Shown here: piece by piece, positions 1 through 7,035 of the stretch | Layout: every line of letters begins with the position of its first letter | Numbering within the stretch: position 1 is the stretch's first letter | Assembly (NCBI GenBank): GCA_021789755.1 | Contig: JAJYJD010000170.1 | Span: forward strand, 1-7,509 | Length of the DNA stretch: 7,509 nt | Reading direction: 5' to 3' | Source of the DNA: Bacteroidota bacterium | Lineage (GTDB): Bacteria; Bacteroidota; Ignavibacteria; Kryptoniales; JAKASW01 | Position numbers and translations under genes: made by a program | Notes under the pieces: model-generated | The model's database searches: none | Told to the model about the DNA's origin: nothing | Seen by the model: only the letters and a program-made list of their open reading frames with translations

Positions 1-393
1 GGTGCTAAGGGCCCCGGTAATAAATGTGAATTCGAGATTTGCAGGGCGCCTGCCGGCAGAAGCCACGAGCTCGACTGAATCGGACGTTATCCGTTTGAAG
101 AAACCTATGAATTCCGACTCTGGAAGTAGTCTCAAGGCAAGTCTTGCATTGGCTGCCAGAGTCGGCGCATCAACCTTCGGAGAAGCGCTTGTCGCGACAT
201 TGAACTCAGCCGCAATGAATTGAGCGCTGTTCTCTGCATCGCGGAACAACATCCTCTCAGTTGCTATCGAATTAAAATAAGTGATGAGAATGCCGGCAGC
301 AAAAAGGATCAGCACGACGACGGCAGTTGTTCTTGTCCGCAGAGAAAGTGCTGGCGTTCTTAATTTCACTTTGAAAATATACTTTTTGCGCAT
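1..393 (-). CDS. Membrane-anchored sensor protein, probably a histidine kinase; N-terminal part only
   Basis: The reverse strand is open for 131 codons from the ATG at 393-391 to the window edge, so the C-terminal part of the gene is missing. The start is fixed by an in-frame TGA two codons upstream; no clear Shine-Dalgarno sequence precedes it. The product begins with a strongly basic segment (residues 1-21; Arg/Lys at 2, 3, 4, 8, 10, 12, 19, 21), followed by a hydrophobic helix at about 24-40 (TAVVVLILFAAGILITYF) and then a soluble, probably periplasmic, part with a helical stretch (about 44-66) and a mixed alpha/beta stretch (about 79-131). This layout is typical of two-component sensor kinases, and the LRTRTT segment before the helix resembles many of them. 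No kinase, HAMP or output domain lies inside the window, so the class is inferred; a diguanylate cyclase or chemoreceptor-like protein is also possible. It is transcribed divergently from uvrA. Confidence 0.6.
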   Translation of the reverse strand, partial: MRKKYIFKVKLRTPALSLRTRTTAVVVLILFAAGILITYFNSIATERMLFRDAENSAQFIAAEFNVATSASPKVDAPTLAANARLALRLLPESEFIGFFKRITSDSVELVASAGRRPANLEFTFITGALST

Positions 394-517
394 GTGTCAT
401 TCAAGTTCGTGCCGCCGGATTGGAACTCACTGTTATGGTGAACTACGGGTCAGGAAAGATTGTTCAAGATTTGTTAAATTAATGGCTACGGAATTGAACA
501 AACCACGAAGGTAGGAC
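394..517. promoter_or_regulatory. Divergent intergenic region between the sensor gene and uvrA
   Basis: This 124-bp gap separates two divergent starts, so it should contain promoters for both genes. I see no clean sigma-70 pair and no Bacteroidota-type TTTG / TAnnTTTG pair. The best AT-rich stretch lies around 460-483, with a TTGTTC at 460-465 but no good -10 hexamer at the right distance. I found no CTGT-N8-ACAG SOS box of the enterobacterial type, so LexA control of uvrA is not supported here. A weak TCAC/GTGA inverted pair at 427-440 is too short to interpret. The regulatory role is inferred from gene orientation only. Confidence 0.4.
507..516 (+). promoter_or_regulatory. Ribosome binding site that decides the uvrA TTG start
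   Basis: The sequence GAAGG at 507-511, followed by a second purine-rich TAGGA at 512-516, sits 6 nt before the TTG at 518. An in-frame TAG at 512-514 lies within it, so no longer N-terminus is possible in this frame. The next usable start, GTG at 584, has only a weak purine run ahead of it. Confidence 0.6.
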
Positions 518-3352
518 TTGGCCAAAATCGCGTCGGCAAAGCAAAATATAAAACCCGGAAACAACGTCAACGGCGATGCTCTCGTGCTCGAAGGAGTGCG
601 CACGCATAATCTTAAAAACATCAGCGTTCACATACCGAAGGGAAAGATCACGGTGATTACCGGACCCTCCGGCAGCGGGAAATCAAGCCTTGCCTTTGAC
701 ACTATCTATGCTGAAGGTCAGAGAAGATATATCGAGAGCCTTTCGGCGTACGTCAGGCAGTTCCTTGAACGTATGGAAAAGCCCGACCTCGACTCGGTTC
801 AGGGATTGTCGCCCACCGTCGCTATCGAGCAGAGACGTCTGAGCAGAAATCCAAGGTCCACTGTGTCGACGATGACCGAGATTTACGATTACCTTCGGCT
901 GCTGTACGGTCGTGCCGGCCAGGTTTTCTGCGACCGTTGCCATATCCCGGTTGTCAGATTCTCGCCCCAGTCAATCATAAAAGAAGTCGGGAAGTCTTTA
1001 AGTGGAAAGAAGTTGTATATCTTCTTTAATATTAAGTCGAATGACTCGGCGAAGATTCTACAGGACTTGAAGAGACGTGGGTTTTTCCGTTTTGCAGAGC
1101 TTGAAAAGCCGTCCGTCATCATAGATTCCAACATCTCAACTCTTCCACTGTCGGGGGAATTCCTTGTTTTGGCAGACAGGGTGGTAGCCGGGTCTGAGGG
1201 TTCAGATGAACGTATCACCGAGGCATGTGAGCAGGGGTTCCTCAACGGCTCCGGCACCATCTACATATTCGACGTAGACAGCGGCAAGAATTTTCGGTTC
1301 TCGAGTAGTTTTGAATGCTCCAATTGTCAGACGCCGTACCTTGAACCGGAGCCGCGGCTATTTTCATTCAATAATCCGTACGGGGCGTGTCCGGAGTGCC
1401 AGGGCTTCGGGACCGTGATCGGCTACGACTGGCAGAAGACCATTGCAAACCCGCATCTGAGCATACTTCACGGCGGGATCAGCCTGGTGTCGGCGCCTGC
1501 GTTCGATGTGTATCGAAGGTCGCTCATCAAAGCTGCGGCGGCCGGGCGTGTTCGACTCGACATCCCGGTGAAAGATTTGTCGGAGGCCGAATGGAAATTC
1601 CTGATTGGCGGCGACAAGAATTTTGTAGGATTACACGGCTTTGTCAAACACCTCGAGAAGAAATCTCATTCTTTCTCTGTTAGGTACTTCCTCGACAAGT
1701 ACAGGGGATACGTCACGTGCACAGCATGCAAAGGGGCAAGGTTGCGCAGGGAGGCACTCGCCGTACAGATCGACGGACAAAATATCGGCGGGGTAGTCTC
1801 TATGACTGTCTCAAGGGCCAGGAAGTTTTTCGAGCTTGTGAAGCTTGAAGGCGAAAGCGCCGTTATCGCGGAACAAGTCCTTGAGGAAATCAAAAAAAGG
1901 ATCGGCTACCTGTTCCAGATAGGGTTAGGTTATCTGACCCTTGATCGCCTTTCGTCGACATTGTCCGGCGGTGAAGCCCAGAGGGTCAACCTATCGACGA
2001 GCCTCGCGTCTACACTTGTCGCAACTACATATATCCTGGACGAACCCAGCATCGGTCTGCACCCGAGAGACATGAACCGGCTTGTATCGATTCTAAAGAA
2101 TCTCAAATCATACAATAACACCGTGATCGTCGTAGAGCACGATGCGGAGATGATGAAAAATGCAGACTACCTGATCGATCTTGGGCCCGGCTCGGGCGCG
2201 CTGGGCGGAAACGTCATGTTTGCGGGTACTTATGCCGGTCTTAAGTCTTCGACGAAATCAGTGACAGGGAAATATCTCCGCGGTGAAAAGAGCATACCGA
2301 TTCCAAAGCGGCGCAAACCCGCAGACAGATTCATTCATGTCAGAGGTGCGTCGATGCATAACATCGAAGGTCTTGATGTGGATATTCCGCTCTACTCGTT
2401 TGTGTGCATAACCGGGGTCAGCGGATCAGGGAAGAGTACGCTTGTCTATGATATCCTTTACGAGGCGTTGAAGGAACAGAATCCCGAGTCCGAAGCGTTG
2501 CTGGAGTCGAGGAGCGATGTTTCGATTCCCACAAACAAGGCGAAACAAATCAAATTCGATTATCTGCCGGAATCAGTCGAGCTTGTGGATCAGAGCTCCG
2601 TCGGAAAGATTTCGAGGTCGAACGTGGCTACATACAGCGGCGCATTCGACTCGATAAGAAGTATTTTCGCGGATACTCCTCTTGCCCGCGAGAGAGACCG
2701 CTCCGCAAGTTACTTCTCGTTCAATGTGGAGTGGGGCGGGAGATGTGAAGCCTGCAGTGGCGAGGGGATCCAGGTGGTGGAGATGCAATTTCTCGCTGAT
2801 GTAACGCTGGACTGCGAGGTATGCGGTGGAAGGAGATATAGTTCGGAGGCGCTGGAGATTAAATACCGGGGGATGAATATCGCAGACATCCTCGACATGA
2901 CCGTGTCCGAAGCGCTCGAATTCTTCGGAGACAGGAAGGAAGTCGTGAAACCGCTGAACCTCCTCGAACGGGTTGGCCTCAGCTACTTGAAGCTCGGACA
3001 ACGACTCTCAACGCTCTCGGGCGGCGAAGCGCAGCGCCTGAAAATCTCCACATATCTCTCGGGAAGCGGCGAAACGGAAGTCCTCTTCGTACTGGACGAG
3101 CCCACCACAGGTCTCCACTTCGAAGAGATAGCAAAGCTGCTGGATGTGCTGTTCGAGCTGCGGGACAGGGGAAACAGTATCATTGTCGTTGAGCACAACC
3201 TTGACGTGATAAAATGTGCCGACTATGTAATAGATCTCGGCCCTGAAGCAGGTGAGGACGGAGGAAGAGTAGTTGCTGTGGGGACGCCCGAGCAAATAAT
3301 GCGCACGAAGGAATCACACACAGGTGATGCGCTCAGGAGGGTGATCTTTTGA
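518..3352 (+). CDS. uvrA: UvrABC excinuclease subunit A (DNA damage-sensing ATPase)
   Basis: UvrA dimerises, scans DNA for bulky or helix-distorting lesions, loads UvrB and then leaves, using two ABC-type ATPase modules. At 944 residues it matches the family (about 940). ATPase I has Walker A GPSGSGKS at 49-56, signature LSGGEAQR at 482-489 and Walker B with Asp508-Glu509. ATPase II has GVSGSGKS at 633-640, LSGGEAQR at 833-840 and Asp860-Glu861. The insert between the first Walker A and signature carries the UvrB-binding and insertion domains. Zinc ligands are C267/C270/C291/C294 and C743/C746/C766/C769. Two more CxxC pairs, C138/C141 and C401/C404, might form the third zinc site known from Geobacillus UvrA. 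The start is TTG with a good Shine-Dalgarno, giving about 18 extra Lys/Asn-rich residues before the usual G-x-R-x-H-N-L beginning. The Q-loop of ATPase II (690-702) differs from the usual sequence, having lost three prolines. Many FCB genomes encode more than one UvrA, and the window cannot tell which copy this is. Confidence 0.97.
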   Translation: MAKIASAKQNIKPGNNVNGDALVLEGVRTHNLKNISVHIPKGKITVITGPSGSGKSSLAFDTIYAEGQRRYIESLSAYVRQFLERMEKPDLDSVQGLSPTVAIEQRRLSRNPRSTVSTMTEIYDYLRLLYGRAGQVFCDRCHIPVVRFSPQSIIKEVGKSLSGKKLYIFFNIKSNDSAKILQDLKRRGFFRFAELEKPSVIIDSNISTLPLSGEFLVLADRVVAGSEGSDERITEACEQGFLNGSGTIYIFDVDSGKNFRFSSSFECSNCQTPYLEPEPRLFSFNNPYGACPECQGFGTVIGYDWQKTIANPHLSILHGGISLVSAPAFDVYRRSLIKAAAAGRVRLDIPVKDLSEAEWKFLIGGDKNFVGLHGFVKHLEKKSHSFSVRYFLDKYRGYVTCTACKGARLRREALAVQIDGQNIGGVVSMTVSRARKFFELVKLEGESAVIAEQVLEEIKKRIGYLFQIGLGYLTLDRLSSTLSGGEAQRVNLSTSLASTLVATTYILDEPSIGLHPRDMNRLVSILKNLKSYNNTVIVVEHDAEMMKNADYLIDLGPGSGALGGNVMFAGTYAGLKSSTKSVTGKYLRGEKSIPIPKRRKPADRFIHVRGASMHNIEGLDVDIPLYSFVCITGVSGSGKSTLVYDILYEALKEQNPESEALLESRSDVSIPTNKAKQIKFDYLPESVELVDQSSVGKISRSNVATYSGAFDSIRSIFADTPLARERDRSASYFSFNVEWGGRCEACSGEGIQVVEMQFLADVTLDCEVCGGRRYSSEALEIKYRGMNIADILDMTVSEALEFFGDRKEVVKPLNLLERVGLSYLKLGQRLSTLSGGEAQRLKISTYLSGSGETEVLFVLDEPTTGLHFEEIAKLLDVLFELRDRGNSIIVVEHNLDVIKCADYVIDLGPEAGEDGGRVVAVGTPEQIMRTKESHTGDALRRVIF

Positions 3353-3354
3353 AG

Positions 3355-4032
3355 TTAGTACTGTGTTCCGATGTTGAAGGCGATAAAAAAGGAATTGAAG
3401 TTTGCCATCGGCTCGCCTTGCATGCTTTCAATTCCGTGCTTCATCGGCAGAATGTAATATCTTATGCTGACTCCAAGCAGGCTGTTCGGATCGCTCCCGA
3501 AATAGGCACCTAGACCGATATAAGCTCCTCCTCCGAAGTAACCGCGCCCGTGAGAGAAGCTATATGAGAGAGGCTGATTATATGGTGCAGCAAAAACGAC
3601 GTCAGGGCCAAGCCCGCCGAATATATATGGCCGGAACGAATCCGTGATCTCATCACTGAACAGTCGATACTGCAGGCCGAGCATTGCAGGAATCACCCAA
3701 AGCTGGTTGACTTTCCCCGGTACAAACTTCTGACCGGTGTAAGGATCGTAGTAGGCAATCTCGTTGGAGGCTTTGGCTTCAGAGATGCTGAAAGATGCAG
3801 TCCACGACAGATTATTGGCTATTCTTTGTTTGTAGAAGAAACCCGCCCCGAATCCGCTGTTCCCGATCATTAAGTCAAGACCAAGTGCGTTGGCCCGCTC
3901 CGCAGTATCCGGTTGCAGGTTTCTTACAGGCATGTAGGTAAACTGGGAATCGGGCGATGTCGCAACGTACGGTTGTTGCGCAAAAGCCGCAGCGGAAAGG
4001 AGCAACAGTGATAGAGCTATTGTCTTAGTCAT
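3355..4032 (-). CDS. Small outer-membrane beta-barrel protein, function unknown
   Basis: The 225-residue product has a signal peptide: Lys3, a hydrophobic core at about 5-16 and an Ala16-Phe17-Ala18 cleavage site before Gln19. The mature part is rich in Gly, Tyr and Phe and falls into alternating-hydrophobicity strands, for example near 51-58, 60-69, 73-82, 109-123, 133-149, 163-178, 184-194 and 211-224. It ends Phe-Asn-Ile-Gly-Thr-Gln-Tyr, an aromatic C-terminus of the kind recognised by the BAM assembly machinery. About eight strands would suit a small OmpX/OmpA-like barrel; the strand count is my reading by eye. A purine-rich AGGATACAGGAAA stretch precedes the ATG. I recognise no enzymatic motif and no OmpA peptidoglycan-binding domain. 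It lies downstream of rlmI on the same strand and converges on uvrA. It is probably a lineage-specific barrel; pore, adhesin or structural roles cannot be told apart from sequence alone. Confidence 0.8.
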   Translation of the reverse strand: MTKTIALSLLLLSAAAFAQQPYVATSPDSQFTYMPVRNLQPDTAERANALGLDLMIGNSGFGAGFFYKQRIANNLSWTASFSISEAKASNEIAYYDPYTGQKFVPGKVNQLWVIPAMLGLQYRLFSDEITDSFRPYIFGGLGPDVVFAAPYNQPLSYSFSHGRGYFGGGAYIGLGAYFGSDPNSLLGVSIRYYILPMKHGIESMQGEPMANFNSFFIAFNIGTQY

Positions 4033-4166
4033 TTTCCTGTATCCTAGAACAATTTACAACATTGGAAAGTTTCTTTCATCTCCCTTTGGACGTTCCTTTC
4101 AGTTCACAGGATTAAAAATGGACGGGGCCAGCTCTTGCTATTTTCCAATTGTCGCTGATTCGCCGT
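4033..4166. other. Non-coding gap between rlmI and the beta-barrel gene
   Basis: This 134-bp stretch lies between the rlmI stop and the start of the barrel gene, both on the minus strand. It is AT-rich near the barrel start. I see no GC-rich hairpin followed by a T-run that would end the operon, so read-through into the barrel gene is possible. I also see no convincing promoter. The inverted words ATTGGAAA (4061-4068) and TTTCCAAT (4142-4149) are 73 bp apart, too far for a terminator and short enough to be chance. Confidence 0.5.
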
Positions 4167-5336
4167 TCAGAGTGCCCTGTAAGCTGTAAACTTCAGATAT
4201 TCCGTCTCAGGCATCGCAGGAAGTACGGGGTGGTCGGGAGAGGCGCCGGCCCGATGAAGGAGCTGAAGAGTCCTGCCGGATTTAAGAGCGGCGGAGGCCA
4301 CGACGTCTTCGAAAGTTTGCCGGAGTATATGATGGGAGCATGATGCAGTCAACAGGATGCCGCCTCGCTTCAGGATCTGAAAAACCATTTCATGAAGCCT
4401 GCGGTATCCCGCCTTCGCGACCGGGACACTCTTCCTGTTTCGTGTGAAGCTCGGCGGATCGCATATGACTACGTCGAACTTGCGCCCCGATGCGATGCTC
4501 CTGTTGAGAAAGTCGTAAGCATCCGACACTTCTGTGTCGATGCAGTTGATCCGGTTGATCTCTGCATTCAGCTTCATGTTGCTCACGGCAAGGTCAGAGG
4601 AATCCACCGCAGTGACTTTTGCGGCTCCCGCTATCGCCATGTTGAGGCCGAATCCCCCTTCGTTCGAGAAGAGGTCAAGCACTTCGGAGCCCGGTGCAAA
4701 CTGTCGGGAGAATATTCTGTTATACCTCTGGTCGAAGTAGAAACCGGTTTTTTGTCCGGTGAAGGGGTGCACACGAAACACCACGCCCTCCTCACCATAG
4801 TCGGCAGACAGCTCATCGCCGTATACGATCGCTTTCGACTGCGGCAGTCCCTCGAGTGCTCGTGTACTGCTTTCGTTCCTTTCATAAACTGCTTCGGGAG
4901 AGAACAGTCCCTTGAGTACGTCGAAAATGATTCCCTTTCTTCTCTCCATTGCCGCAGACAATATCTGCACGCCGAACAATGAACCGAACCGGTCAATTAT
5001 TAAACCGGGCAGAAAATCGCTTTCGCCGTACGCCAATCTGTAAAACGGAGTCTTGAATATCTGCTCGCGAAGCTGCAGTGCCGAGGTCAGGCGCCGCATG
5101 AAAAAATCGGCGTCCGGTTCGACGAACTCCTTTGAAAAAATCCGGACTGCAATCAATGTCCTGGGATGATAGAAGCCGAATCCAAGCGACTCATTTCTCC
5201 CGCTCCTGACTTCCACCACGTCGCCGATCTCCGGAACTCCATCGATCTTCTGTATTTCGTTACTGAAAACCCAGAGGTGTCCCGAAAGGATCCTGTTTTC
5301 TTCTTTCTTCTTGAGGTGAACCACCGGGATTGTCAT
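4167..5336 (-). CDS. rlmI: RlmI-like class I SAM-dependent 23S rRNA (cytosine-C5) methyltransferase
   Basis: The family member RlmI of E. coli makes 5-methylcytosine at position 1962 of 23S rRNA; its 396 residues compare with 389 here. The N-terminal PUA-like RNA-binding domain covers about 1-75 (Leu-Ser-Gly-His-Leu-Trp-Val-Phe near 17-24), followed by the family's beta-rich linking domain to about 190. The conserved GQKTGFYFDQR is at 194-204. The Rossmann methyltransferase has motif I at 219-230 (LDLFSNEGGFG), acidic SAM-ribose contact Asp245, motif IV DPPSF at 293-297 and motif VI with SCS at 332-334, where Cys333 is the expected catalytic nucleophile. The late DHP-V signature is at 368-371. 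The ATG overlaps the aminotransferase stop as ATGA, with GAGG in the upstream gene 5 nt before it, so translation is coupled. Assignment to the RlmI family is firm; exact target C1962 is inferred from the family. Confidence 0.9.
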   Translation of the reverse strand: MTIPVVHLKKKEENRILSGHLWVFSNEIQKIDGVPEIGDVVEVRSGRNESLGFGFYHPRTLIAVRIFSKEFVEPDADFFMRRLTSALQLREQIFKTPFYRLAYGESDFLPGLIIDRFGSLFGVQILSAAMERRKGIIFDVLKGLFSPEAVYERNESSTRALEGLPQSKAIVYGDELSADYGEEGVVFRVHPFTGQKTGFYFDQRYNRIFSRQFAPGSEVLDLFSNEGGFGLNMAIAGAAKVTAVDSSDLAVSNMKLNAEINRINCIDTEVSDAYDFLNRSIASGRKFDVVICDPPSFTRNRKSVPVAKAGYRRLHEMVFQILKRGGILLTASCSHHILRQTFEDVVASAALKSGRTLQLLHRAGASPDHPVLPAMPETEYLKFTAYRAL

Positions 5337-6526
5337 TTGAGCCTCGAGATCGATTCTTCAATCCTGGTTGCCGCCTCGGTGAGTTCCTTCTCGGAGTATG
5401 CATAAGATATCCTAATATGATCCTCCGATCCGAAGGCGGTGCCGGGCACTAATGCAACCTGTGCTTCGGCGAGTATGAATTCGGCAACGTCCGCAGAATT
5501 CTTGAGGATGCGGCCGCCGTGCCGCTTGCCGACAAGCCCTTTGATGGAAGGGAAGAAGTAGAACGCTCCTCCCGGTTTGCTGAGCGTGAGCCCTTTAATC
5601 CCGGAGAGTCTTGCAAAGAGGATGTCGCGGCGATTCTGGAATGCCACTCTCATTTTTTCTATTTCGGTCTGTGTGCCTCTTAAAGCTTCAAGAGCGGCAG
5701 CTTGCGAAACGGAAGAGGCGTTGGACGTGACCTGACTTTGTATCTTCGCGGCCCTGCTGATGACCTCATGGCCGGCAGCAAGAAAACCGATTCGCCAGCC
5801 CGTCATAGAGTAAGCCTTTGACACGCCGCTTGCCGTAATCACATGGTCACCTGCTTCGGAGATGGAACCGACTGAGAAGTGTTTGTTACCATCGTAGATG
5901 ATCTTCTCGTAGATCTCGTCGGAGATGATATAGAAGCCCCGCTTTCTTGCCAGAGCAGCGATACCCCTAAGTGATTCCTCGCTGATTACAGCGCCCGTGG
6001 GATTCGAGGGTGTATTGATAATAATGGCCTTGGTCCTTGCGGTGACCAGCCGCTCCACATCCTGGGCGTCAAATGTGAAACCACTCGCTTCGGTGGTTTT
6101 CAGAATAACTGGCACGCCGTCCGCCAGCTTGACCATCTCCGGAAAACTGACCCAGTACGGAGCCGGAATAATGACCTCGTCGCCCGGGTCGCATATAGCC
6201 TGAAGCGCGTTGAAAATCGAATGCTTGCCGCCGCTCGATATAAGAATATTCGAGGCTTCCACTTTCAGTCCGTTCTCCCGGCGGAATTTATCTGCAACCG
6301 CTTCTCTGAGCTCTGGAATTCCCTCGTTCTGCGTGTACTTTGTAAAATTGTTCTCGATTGCTTTGATTGCTGCCTGCTTGATATTTTCCGGTGTGGGAAA
6401 GTCGGGCTCTCCTGCACTCAGGCTGATTATGTTCTTACCCTCGGAACGGAGCTTCTTTGCTAGCGACGTTATTGCAATCGTTTGAGATTCTTCAATTCTA
6501 TCTACTTTTTTTGAAAACGACATCAT
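5333..6526 (-). CDS. aspC: Class Ib aspartate aminotransferase, possibly also prephenate aminotransferase
   Basis: This is a PLP-dependent fold-type I aminotransferase that moves the amino group between aspartate or glutamate and 2-oxo acids in the cytosol. It has 397 residues, against about 385 in the Thermus enzyme, which it resembles along its whole length. Visible residues are the AGEPDF segment at 38-43, Asn175 in SNPTG, Asp203 and Tyr206 in SDEIYE, Lys237 forming the Schiff base in SGVSKAYS, Arg245 in GWRIG binding the cofactor phosphate, and Arg372 in RISYA binding the alpha-carboxylate. Lys101 in GGKHSIFN matches the Thermus lysine that recognises the distal carboxylate, and Thr16 matches a residue tied to prephenate use in this subgroup, so a role in the arogenate route to Phe/Tyr is possible. 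Two ATGs are adjacent (6526 and 6523). I chose the first because the AGGAGGA Shine-Dalgarno is closer to optimal spacing for it. The start overlaps the coaD stop as TAATG. Confidence 0.93.
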   Translation of the reverse strand: MMSFSKKVDRIEESQTIAITSLAKKLRSEGKNIISLSAGEPDFPTPENIKQAAIKAIENNFTKYTQNEGIPELREAVADKFRRENGLKVEASNILISSGGKHSIFNALQAICDPGDEVIIPAPYWVSFPEMVKLADGVPVILKTTEASGFTFDAQDVERLVTARTKAIIINTPSNPTGAVISEESLRGIAALARKRGFYIISDEIYEKIIYDGNKHFSVGSISEAGDHVITASGVSKAYSMTGWRIGFLAAGHEVISRAAKIQSQVTSNASSVSQAAALEALRGTQTEIEKMRVAFQNRRDILFARLSGIKGLTLSKPGGAFYFFPSIKGLVGKRHGGRILKNSADVAEFILAEAQVALVPGTAFGSEDHIRISYAYSEKELTEAATRIEESISRLK

Positions 6527-7035
6527 TAAGATTGTTTCCTCCTGCGATTGGTTCTTGCGAATCTGGCCTTATTCATCAGTTCCTTCCTTACGTGTTCAGG
6601 GACAAACTCGCGCACATCTCCGCCGAACCTGGCGATCTCACGGACGATCGTGCTGTTGAGGTAAGTGTATTTTTCATGGGGCATGAGAAACACGGTGTCG
6701 ACATGCGAACAAAGCTTCCTGTTCGTCAGTGCCATTTGAAATTCATATTCGAAATCGGACACGGCACGAAGCCCGCGGACTATTGCATCCGCATTCTTCT
6801 TCATTGCGTAGTCCACGAGCAGTCCCTGGAATTCTTCCACCTCGATATTTTTTATGTCCTTCACGGCTTCGCGTATCATCTTAACGCGCTCTGCACCGGT
6901 GAAGAGGGGTTCTTTGAGCGTGTTGACGGCAACGCACACGATTACCTTGTCGAAGAGCTCTGCCGCGCGCTTGGCCACATCCACGTGCCCGTTCGTGACT
7001 GGGTCGAATGTTCCGGGATAGATCGCGATTCTCAT
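6526..7035 (-). CDS. coaD: Phosphopantetheine adenylyltransferase (CoA biosynthesis)
   Basis: CoaD transfers AMP from ATP to 4'-phosphopantetheine, giving dephospho-CoA, the penultimate step of coenzyme A synthesis. It is a hexameric cytosolic nucleotidyltransferase. Visible motifs are GTFDPVTNGHVD at 8-19 with the catalytic His17, the RGLR at 88-91 followed by SDFEYEFQMA at 93-102, and the NSTIVRE segment at 127-133 (the family's SST-x-VRE) that binds the nucleotide. Length is 169 residues against about 160 in well-known homologues; the extra is a basic tail ending Arg-Arg-Arg-Lys-Gln-Ser. The ATG overlaps the rsmD stop as ATGA, with GGAG 5 nt upstream inside rsmD. The rsmD-coaD pairing is a very common bacterial gene order, which supports both calls. 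Confidence 0.97.
   Translation of the reverse strand: MRIAIYPGTFDPVTNGHVDVAKRAAELFDKVIVCVAVNTLKEPLFTGAERVKMIREAVKDIKNIEVEEFQGLLVDYAMKKNADAIVRGLRAVSDFEYEFQMALTNRKLCSHVDTVFLMPHEKYTYLNSTIVREIARFGGDVREFVPEHVRKELMNKARFARTNRRRKQS
6537..6543 (-). promoter_or_regulatory. Strong Shine-Dalgarno for the aminotransferase inside the coaD 3' end
   Basis: On the minus strand this reads AGGAGGA, almost a perfect match to the anti-Shine-Dalgarno core. It ends 10 nt before the first ATG (6526) and 13 nt before the second (6523), which favours the first. The same bases encode part of the Arg-Arg-Arg-Lys tail of CoaD. Confidence 0.7.

Noticed and set aside
2..514. Plus-strand open frames at 2-223 and 281-514
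   Set aside because: The first is antisense to the sensor gene, which shows a coherent basic-TM-soluble layout. The second runs across the sensor start and the intergenic gap and has no protein-like features.
394..517. Possible LexA/SOS operator upstream of uvrA
   Set aside because: I searched for CTGT-N8-ACAG-like and GAAC-N4-GTTC-like palindromes and found none. LexA sites in this lineage may differ, so absence is not proof.
889..1260. Minus-strand open frames inside uvrA (also 2573-3001 and 3008-3295)
   Set aside because: The uvrA frame is complete with every expected motif, and these are its shadows without credible ribosome sites or protein features.
4061..4149. Inverted 8-bp words ATTGGAAA / TTTCCAAT flanking the gap before the barrel gene
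   Set aside because: The arms are 73 bp apart, and an 8-bp match in about 134 bp is not surprising by chance. There is no T-run or operator-like spacing.
4392..4982. 196-codon plus-strand open frame opposite rlmI
   Set aside because: It is antisense to an rlmI frame whose motifs are all intact; the translation is rich in Cys, His and Arg with no domain signal.
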